Source: Sphingomonadaceae bacterium (GTDB lineage: Bacteria > Pseudomonadota > Alphaproteobacteria > Sphingomonadales > Sphingomonadaceae). From it: a stretch of DNA of 11,694 nt. Below, piece after piece: positions 7,184 to 11,694 of this stretch (position 1 is its first letter; every line of letters starts with the position of its first letter). The notes under the pieces were generated by a model, which did not search any database, was not told the origin of the DNA, and saw only the letters and a list, made by a program, of their open reading frames with translations. The stretch lies in contig CANEVG010000075.1 of assembly GCA_947442095.1 (NCBI GenBank), positions 1 to 11,694 on the forward strand, in the 5' to 3' direction. Both the position numbers and the translations under genes were made by a program.

Positions 7184-7293
7184 GCGCTTGCGATGCCCGC
7201 TTGAGGCAGTGGGATCAAGCGCGGTGTCCTGCTTGCCAGCGAGCGGGGGCTCTGCCACCTCTCTCGGTCTGTTTTCAGGGTGAGGGCCATACG
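7184..7293. promoter_or_regulatory. Divergent intergenic region between glnE and the M28 peptidase gene
   Basis: All genes to the left read leftwards and all to the right read rightwards, so promoters for both units should lie here. I find no convincing sigma-70 pair on either strand. The plus-strand gene has a clear ribosome site, GAGGG at 7282-7286, 7 bases before its ATG. If glnE really starts with the GTG at 7258, the region shrinks to 35 bases and promoters would have to overlap coding sequence. Confidence 0.4.
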
Positions 7294-8970
7294 ATGACGT
7301 TTCGCAAGTCTGCTAGCGCGGCGCTGGGACTGCTGCTCATGCTGTCTGTTTCAGCCGCGCTGGCTGCGCCTGCCGTCCCGCCAGTGGACGAGGCGCTGTT
7401 GCGTGACATGATCAGCACGCTGGCTTCGGATGAATTCGAAGGGCGGGGGCCCGGCACGGCGGCGGAGCTCAAGACGCTGGAGGCGATCATCGCGCGGTTC
7501 AAGGCGGCGGGACTGCAGCCGGGGAACAAGGGCGTGGATGGCAAGCTGACATGGCTCCAGGCGGTGCCGACCGCGACGATTTCCGCCAGCAACCGCAGCC
7601 CGCTGGTGGTGACTGGCGGGGCACAAGCGCTGACGTTCAAGCCTTCGAGCGAGTTCGTGGCGGGCAGCTACCGCATGACGGCGCAGAGCGAAGTGAAGGA
7701 CAGCGAACTGGTGTTCGTGGGCTATGGTATCAATGCACCCGAACTGGGGTGGAACGACTATGCCGGGATCGACATGAAGGGGAAGACCGCGGTCATCCTC
7801 GTCAACGACCCCGACTATGCGATGGAAGGCGAGCAGGGCCTGTTTCGCGGGCGGCGCATGACCTATTATGGGCGCTGGACTTACAAGTTCGAGGAAGCCG
7901 CGCGGCAGGGGGCGAGCGCCGCGCTGGTCATCCATGATACCTTTCCGGCGGCTTACGGCTGGCAGGTGGTCGAATCGAGTTGGTCGAACGCGCAGCACTT
8001 TGTGCAGACCCCGAATGACGGTGCAGATCAGACCGTGGCCAACGGCTGGGTGCAGAAGGCGGTGGCTGAGGCCATCTTCAAGGCGGCGGGGCAGGATCTG
8101 GCGGCGCTGACTGAGGCGGCGGGACGACCCGGCTTCAAGCCGGTGCCGCTGGGGCTCAAGGCCAGTCTCTCGTTCGACAACACGATCGAAAAGGCCAATT
8201 CGCACAATGTGATCGGGATTCTGCCGGGCAAGACGCGGCCCGATGAATATGTGCTCTATACCGCGCACTGGGACCATCTGGGCCGCTGCAAGGCCGATGC
8301 GAGCGGCGATGACATCTGCAACGGCGCGGTGGACAACGCGACCGGCGTGGCCGCGCTGGCGGCGCTCGCCAAGATGAACGGGGCGGCGGGCCGGACCGCG
8401 CGCAGCCAGGTGTTTCTGGCGGTGACGCTTGAGGAATCGGGGCTGCTCGGTTCGGAATACTATGCGCGAAACCCGGTGTTCCCGCTGGCGAAGACCGTGG
8501 GCGGTGTGAACATGGATGCGCTTTATGCTGGCGGCCCAGCCAAGGATGTGACGGTGACCGGCGGCGACAAATCGGAGCTCACCGCGATCCTGCGCAAGGT
8601 GGAAGGCGAGATGGGGCTGAGCGAAGCCCCTGAGGAGCACCCCGAGCGCGGCTATTACTACCGCTCTGACCATTTCAGCTTTGCCAAGCGCGGCGTGCCG
8701 ATGTTCGCGGTGGAGCGCGGCACCGATCTGGTGAAGGGCGGCAAGGCTGCGGGCGCGGCGATCTCGGACGACTACACCAATGTGCGCTATCACCAGCCAA
8801 GCGATGAATATGAAGCGAATTGGGACATGTCCGGCATAAAGCAGGATGTGCGGCTGTTCTACCGGTTGGGGCGCGAGCTGGCGAACAGCACGGCATGGCC
8901 CAACTGGAATCCTGGAGACGAGTTCCGCGCCATTCGCGACAAGAGCCGCGCTAAAGCGGCGGGCAAATGA
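7294..8970 (+). CDS. Secreted M28 family zinc aminopeptidase with PA domain
   Basis: This 558-residue exported peptidase should release amino acids from peptides in the periplasm or outside the cell. The signal peptide is clear: basic MTFRK, a hydrophobic run to VSAALA, then a cut near residue 24. A protease-associated (PA) domain lies inside the first half, marked by VFVGYGINAPELGWNDYAGID and GKTAVILVNDPDY. The dizinc M28 set is complete: H325 and D327 in AHWDHLG, D347 in GAVDNATG, E380 and E381 in TLEESGLLGS, D408 in VNMDAL, and H460 in YRSDHFSF. The ATG has GAGGG at a 7-base spacing; the frame is open back to 7171 but that part overlaps glnE. The stop overlaps the agmatine deiminase start as ATGA. 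The substrate is not readable; a peptide or dipeptide is most likely. Confidence 0.93.
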   Translation: MTFRKSASAALGLLLMLSVSAALAAPAVPPVDEALLRDMISTLASDEFEGRGPGTAAELKTLEAIIARFKAAGLQPGNKGVDGKLTWLQAVPTATISASNRSPLVVTGGAQALTFKPSSEFVAGSYRMTAQSEVKDSELVFVGYGINAPELGWNDYAGIDMKGKTAVILVNDPDYAMEGEQGLFRGRRMTYYGRWTYKFEEAARQGASAALVIHDTFPAAYGWQVVESSWSNAQHFVQTPNDGADQTVANGWVQKAVAEAIFKAAGQDLAALTEAAGRPGFKPVPLGLKASLSFDNTIEKANSHNVIGILPGKTRPDEYVLYTAHWDHLGRCKADASGDDICNGAVDNATGVAALAALAKMNGAAGRTARSQVFLAVTLEESGLLGSEYYARNPVFPLAKTVGGVNMDALYAGGPAKDVTVTGGDKSELTAILRKVEGEMGLSEAPEEHPERGYYYRSDHFSFAKRGVPMFAVERGTDLVKGGKAAGAAISDDYTNVRYHQPSDEYEANWDMSGIKQDVRLFYRLGRELANSTAWPNWNPGDEFRAIRDKSRAKAAGK

Positions 8971-9962
8971 TCATGGCCGGTACCCTCATGCAAATGCCGC
9001 CCGAGTGGCACCGCCAAGACTGGCTGTGGATCGGTTTCCCGCATCTTGCAGATGAGTGGTCCGGCGTGATCGGCCGCGCGCAGGAGCAGATTGCCGCCTT
9101 TGCCAGTGCTGTGGCGGAGAGCGGGCAGGAAGTGCGGCTGATCGTGCGCGACGCGGCCAATGAAATGCGCGCGCGCAGACTTGTGTCGGGCGCGGTCACG
9201 CTGGAGCGGCGCGTCTATGGCGACGTGTGGCTGCGCGATACCGGGCCGCTGGTGGTGCGCGCTGAGGATGGCGCGCGGCGGGCGCGGCTGTTTGGCTTCA
9301 ATGGCTGGGGCGGCAAGTATCTGATGGAGGGGGATCAGCAGGTCGGGGCCGATCTGGCGGAGAGCGCGGGGCTGGCGGCGGATCGCTGCGACTGGATTCT
9401 GGAAGGCGGTGCACTGGAAGGTGACGGCACGGGGCTTGTGGCGACGACCGAGCAGTGCCTGCTCAATCCGAACCGCAATGCGGCCTTGTCACGCGCCGAT
9501 CTGGAAGCGCGGCTGGCGCGCGATCTGGGGTTTGACCGCGTGCTTTGGCTGGGTGATGGGCTGATCAACGATCACACCGACGGGCATGTCGACAATCTGG
9601 CGCGCTTTGTCGGGCCGAACCGGATAGCGGTGCCGCGCGCGACCGGGCCGGGCGATCCTAATGCCGCGATCTATGCCAGTGCATCAGCGCGCGCGCGCGC
9701 GGCCGAGGTCGAGGTGGTGGAAGTGCCTTCGCCTGGGCTGGTCGAGTGGGGCGGCATGGTGCAGCCGGCGAGCTACATGAACTTCGTGATCGCGAACGAG
9801 GTGGTGATCGTGCCGGTGTTCGGAACGCAGCATGATGAAGGCGGCTTGGCGGCGATTGCCGAGCTGTTTCCGGGGCGCGCAGTGATTGGGCTGATGGCCG
9901 ATGCGGTGCTGGCCGGGGGCGGGGGTTTCCATTGCTCCAGCCAGCAGATGCCTTCGGCTTGA
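8967..9962 (+). CDS. aguA: Agmatine deiminase (PAD_porph guanidine-deiminase family)
   Basis: This 331-residue cytosolic enzyme should turn agmatine into N-carbamoylputrescine and ammonia, a step to putrescine. The guanidino-group hydrolase motifs are in order: GDVWLRDTGP at 85-94, WILEGGALEGDGTG, the NDHTDGHVDN block with H203, D206 and H208, and the C-terminal catalytic cysteine C323 in GGGGFHCSSQQMP. Length fits the family. The ATG shares ATGA with the M28 peptidase stop; a second ATG two codons on is possible. No signal peptide is seen, which argues against the secreted peptidyl-arginine deiminase of Porphyromonas. The usual partners, N-carbamoylputrescine amidase and arginine decarboxylase, are not in the window. 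Coupling to an exported peptidase hints at use of arginine-derived compounds, but this is inference. Confidence 0.9.
   Translation: MIMAGTLMQMPPEWHRQDWLWIGFPHLADEWSGVIGRAQEQIAAFASAVAESGQEVRLIVRDAANEMRARRLVSGAVTLERRVYGDVWLRDTGPLVVRAEDGARRARLFGFNGWGGKYLMEGDQQVGADLAESAGLAADRCDWILEGGALEGDGTGLVATTEQCLLNPNRNAALSRADLEARLARDLGFDRVLWLGDGLINDHTDGHVDNLARFVGPNRIAVPRATGPGDPNAAIYASASARARAAEVEVVEVPSPGLVEWGGMVQPASYMNFVIANEVVIVPVFGTQHDEGGLAAIAELFPGRAVIGLMADAVLAGGGGFHCSSQQMPSA
9687..9701 (+). repeat. Alternating GC dinucleotide tract inside aguA
   Basis: A pure run of alternating G and C, 15 bases long (seven GC units plus one base), encodes the Ala-Arg alternation in SARARAA of the agmatine deiminase. Such a run is prone to slippage and can adopt Z-DNA, but in a GC-rich genome it may be only codon bias. 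The reading frame is intact here. Confidence 0.6.
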
Positions 9963-9988
9963 TCCCAGTGGTTTCGCGCACAGTGCGT

Positions 9989-10020
9989 GGTGTCTCGACT
10001 TCGCTCGGCACGAACGGATG
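9989..10020. repeat. REP-like intergenic repeat, single copy in this window
   Basis: On the minus strand the element reads CCGTTCGTGCCGAGCGAAGT and onward to GAGACACC. The translated form FVPSEVE is a frequent artefact in spurious sphingomonad and other proteobacterial ORFs because the underlying repeat occurs many times between genes; that statement is from memory. It has short imperfect dyad symmetry (GTGTC with GGCAC) and sits between aguA and wecB, the usual place for such elements. Only one copy is in the window, so repetition cannot be shown here. Confidence 0.5.
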
Positions 10021-10051
10021 AGGGGCACGTTGTAACGCGAGAGGATTGATT

Positions 10052-10078
10052 ATGCGCCTTTTAACCCCGGGCCGGTAA
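10052..10078 (+). CDS. Possible tiny leader ORF (8 codons) ahead of wecB
   Basis: An ATG preceded by GAGAGGAT at a suitable distance opens an 8-codon frame, MRLLTPGR, that stops 11 bases before the wecB start. The ribosome site is better than that of wecB itself, where only CAGGG close to the ATG is seen. It could be a leader peptide that couples translation to wecB, or chance. No run of a single regulatory codon and no attenuator hairpin is visible. Confidence 0.2.
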   Translation: MRLLTPGR

Positions 10079-10089
10079 AGCGCAGGGTT

Positions 10090-11211
10090 ATGGCAAAAAC
10101 AATTCTCGTGATCTTCGGCACGCGTCCCGAAGCCATCAAGATGTTTCCTGTGGTCCACGCGCTGGCCGCCGATCCGGCGTTTCGCGTGGTGACCTGCGTT
10201 TCGGCGCAGCACCGGGGAATGCTCGATCAGGTGCTGGAGATTGCGGGCATCGTTCCCGATCATGATCTCGATCTGATGAAGCCCGACCAGACGCTCGACG
10301 GGTTGACGGCCGCGCTGCTGACGGGGCTTGGCTTCGTAATGGACGCGGAAAAGCCCGATTGGGTGGTGGTGCAGGGCGATACCGCGACGGCCATGGCAGG
10401 CGCGCTGGCGGCCTATTACCGCAAGGTGCCGGTGGCGCATGTGGAGGCCGGGTTGCGCAGCCACAACATCTATCACCCCTGGCCGGAAGAGGTGAACCGC
10501 AAGATCATCGGCACCATCGCCGCGCTGCATTTTGCGCCGACAGAAACATCGGCAACGGCGCTGCGCGCGGAAAACGTGGCGGCGGATGCGATCCATGTGA
10601 CGGGCAATACCGTGATCGACGCGTTGCAATGGGTTTCGGCGCGAATCGCGGCGGAACCGGGGCTGGCAAGCGGGCTGGCCGAGTTGGAAGCGCGGTTTTC
10701 CGGGAAACGCATCATCGGCGTGACCAGCCATCGGCGCGAGAATTTTGGCGGCGGGCTGGAAGCGATAGCCGAGGCGATCCGCCAGATTGCCGCGCGCCCC
10801 GACGTGGCGCTGATCTTTCCGGTCCACCCCAATCCCAATGTGCGTAAGGTGATGGAGAACGCGCTGGCAGGTCTGCCCAACGTCGCGCTGATCGAACCGC
10901 TCGACTATCCGCATTTCGCGCGGCTGCTCAAGCTTGCCGAGATCATGCTGACCGACAGCGGCGGGGTGCAGGAAGAAGCGCCCGCGTTGGGCAAGCCCGT
11001 GCTGGTGATGCGTGAGACGACTGAGCGGCCCGAAGGCGTGGAAGCCGGAACCGCGCGGCTCGTGGGCACAGGGACCGCCCGGATAGTTTCCGAAATCTTT
11101 ACTCTGCTGGACGATAAGGCTGCCTATTCAGCCATGGCGCGCGCGCACAACCCCTTCGGGGATGGGCACGCCGCGCGGCGTATCGCGGAGCTACTGGGAC
11201 ATGCCCCCTAA
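10090..11211 (+). CDS. wecB: UDP-N-acetylglucosamine 2-epimerase, non-hydrolysing
   Basis: This 373-residue cytosolic enzyme interconverts UDP-GlcNAc and UDP-ManNAc, the first step to ManNAc-containing surface glycans. Family marks run in order: FGTRPEAIK at 9-17, VQGDTAT with D97, HVEAGLRS with E119, PEEVNRK with E133, SHRRENFG with H214, the UDP-binding TDSGGVQEEAP at 288-298, and RETTERPEGVEAGT at 308-321. D97, E119, E133 and H214 correspond to the catalytic residues of the E. coli enzyme. Length is normal. The ribosome site is weak (CAGGG very close to the ATG), and a tiny ORF lies just upstream. The last 11 bases overlap the start of wecC, which takes the product onward, so the two are almost certainly one operon. 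Confidence 0.96.
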   Translation: MAKTILVIFGTRPEAIKMFPVVHALAADPAFRVVTCVSAQHRGMLDQVLEIAGIVPDHDLDLMKPDQTLDGLTAALLTGLGFVMDAEKPDWVVVQGDTATAMAGALAAYYRKVPVAHVEAGLRSHNIYHPWPEEVNRKIIGTIAALHFAPTETSATALRAENVAADAIHVTGNTVIDALQWVSARIAAEPGLASGLAELEARFSGKRIIGVTSHRRENFGGGLEAIAEAIRQIAARPDVALIFPVHPNPNVRKVMENALAGLPNVALIEPLDYPHFARLLKLAEIMLTDSGGVQEEAPALGKPVLVMRETTERPEGVEAGTARLVGTGTARIVSEIFTLLDDKAAYSAMARAHNPFGDGHAARRIAELLGHAP

Positions 11212-11694
11212 GACCGGAAATCTTGATGTGAAGCCGAAGGTCTGTGTTGTCGGACTTGGCTATATCGGACTTCCCACGGCCGCGATCATTGCCCGCGCCG
11301 GTTGCCCAGTGCTGGGGCTCGATGTGACGCAGAGCGTGGTCGATACGATCAACCGCGGCGAAATCCATATTGAGGAAGTCGATCTCGACGGGCTGGTGCA
11401 GGGCGTGGTCCAGCGCGGGCTGCTGCGCGCAGCAACCCAGATCGAACCGGCCGATGTTTTCGTGATCGCGGTGCCCACACCGTTTGCCAAGGATGGGCAC
11501 CATACGCCCGACGTTTCTTATGTGCAGGCCGCCGCCAGCGAAGTGGCAGGCGTGCTCAAGGCAGGCGATGTGGTGATCCTCGAATCGACGAGCCCGGTGG
11601 GCACCACCGATGCGATGCGCGATCTGATGGCGGGCCTCAGGCCCGATCTCAAGTTCCCGGGCCTGACGCGCGAGACGCCCGACGTTGCGATCGC
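11201..11694 (+). CDS. wecC: UDP-N-acetyl-D-mannosamine dehydrogenase, N-terminal part (cut by window edge)
   Basis: The first 164 residues of an NAD-dependent nucleotide-sugar dehydrogenase that should oxidise UDP-ManNAc to UDP-ManNAcA. The Rossmann motif VVGLGYIGLP (G18, G20, G23) comes after a 13-residue lead, followed by the acidic D41 for NAD ribose, VPTPF at 91-95, and ESTSPVGTT at 128-136, all usual in the UDP-Glc/ManNAc dehydrogenase family. The GHHTPDVSYV stretch is the region before the second strand pair. The catalytic cysteine and the C-terminal domain lie beyond the edge. The ATG overlaps wecB by 11 bases; GGAG lies 10 bases upstream. The specific ManNAc call rests on the wecB neighbour as well as on the sequence; the family alone would leave UDP-glucose or UDP-GlcNAc possible. 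Confidence 0.9.
   Translation, partial: MPPKTGNLDVKPKVCVVGLGYIGLPTAAIIARAGCPVLGLDVTQSVVDTINRGEIHIEEVDLDGLVQGVVQRGLLRAATQIEPADVFVIAVPTPFAKDGHHTPDVSYVQAAASEVAGVLKAGDVVILESTSPVGTTDAMRDLMAGLRPDLKFPGLTRETPDVAI

Noticed and set aside
7351..8793. Long open frame of 480 codons on the minus strand, antisense to the M28 peptidase gene
   Set aside because: Its translation is rich in Arg, His and Ala without domain-like pattern, and the plus-strand frame carries a signal peptide and the full M28 metal set. It is a shadow of GC-rich codon use.
9658..10914. Open frame of 418 codons on the minus strand across aguA, the intergenic gap and wecB
   Set aside because: It runs through the REP-like repeat (FVPSEVE artefact) and is antisense to two well-supported genes; composition is shadow-like.
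1..11694. CRISPR array, tRNA or rRNA gene, insertion sequence, phage or toxin-antitoxin module
   Set aside because: I saw no regularly spaced repeats, no cloverleaf-like sequence, no transposase or integrase, and no small paired genes; nearly all bases are covered by ordinary metabolic genes.

Overview
The window is GC-rich with coding packed on both strands. Gene content and order (glnE followed by a one-Cys peroxiredoxin, a DUF455 ferritin-like gene and an M23 peptidase), codon use and a short intergenic repeat recalled from sphingomonads suggest an alphaproteobacterium of the Sphingomonadales (Novosphingobium or Sphingobium type). This placement rests on recall and was not checked by a search.

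Layout: everything from 1 to about 7183 is on the minus strand, and everything from 7294 to the end is on the plus strand, so about 110 bases at 7184-7293 form a divergent hub. Read leftwards from the hub, the first unit is glnE (glutamine synthetase adenylyl/deadenylyltransferase), bcp (peroxiredoxin) and a DUF455 diiron-type ferritin-like gene, joined by two 4-base ATGA stop/start overlaps. After 136 bases comes a secreted M23 (LytM) peptidase, closed by a clear intrinsic terminator. Further left, behind its own leader with a palindrome and a hairpin, is a catabolic-looking pair: an AMP-forming acyl-CoA synthetase and a cytochrome P450 cut by the window edge.

Read rightwards from the hub, a secreted M28 aminopeptidase overlaps by ATGA with an agmatine deiminase. 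A 127-base gap holds a REP-like repeat and a tiny possible leader ORF. Then wecB (UDP-GlcNAc 2-epimerase) overlaps the start of wecC (UDP-ManNAc dehydrogenase, cut by the right edge). These two enzymes make UDP-ManNAcA, so a surface-polysaccharide locus probably continues to the right.

Functionally this is mostly housekeeping (nitrogen control, peroxide defence, cell-wall hydrolysis, peptide and polyamine metabolism) between an accessory catabolic pair and the edge of a glycan locus. I looked for a novel system and did not find a convincing one. The observations most worth checking are the leader of the acyl-CoA synthetase gene, the two translationally coupled units and the uncharacterised DUF455 protein.
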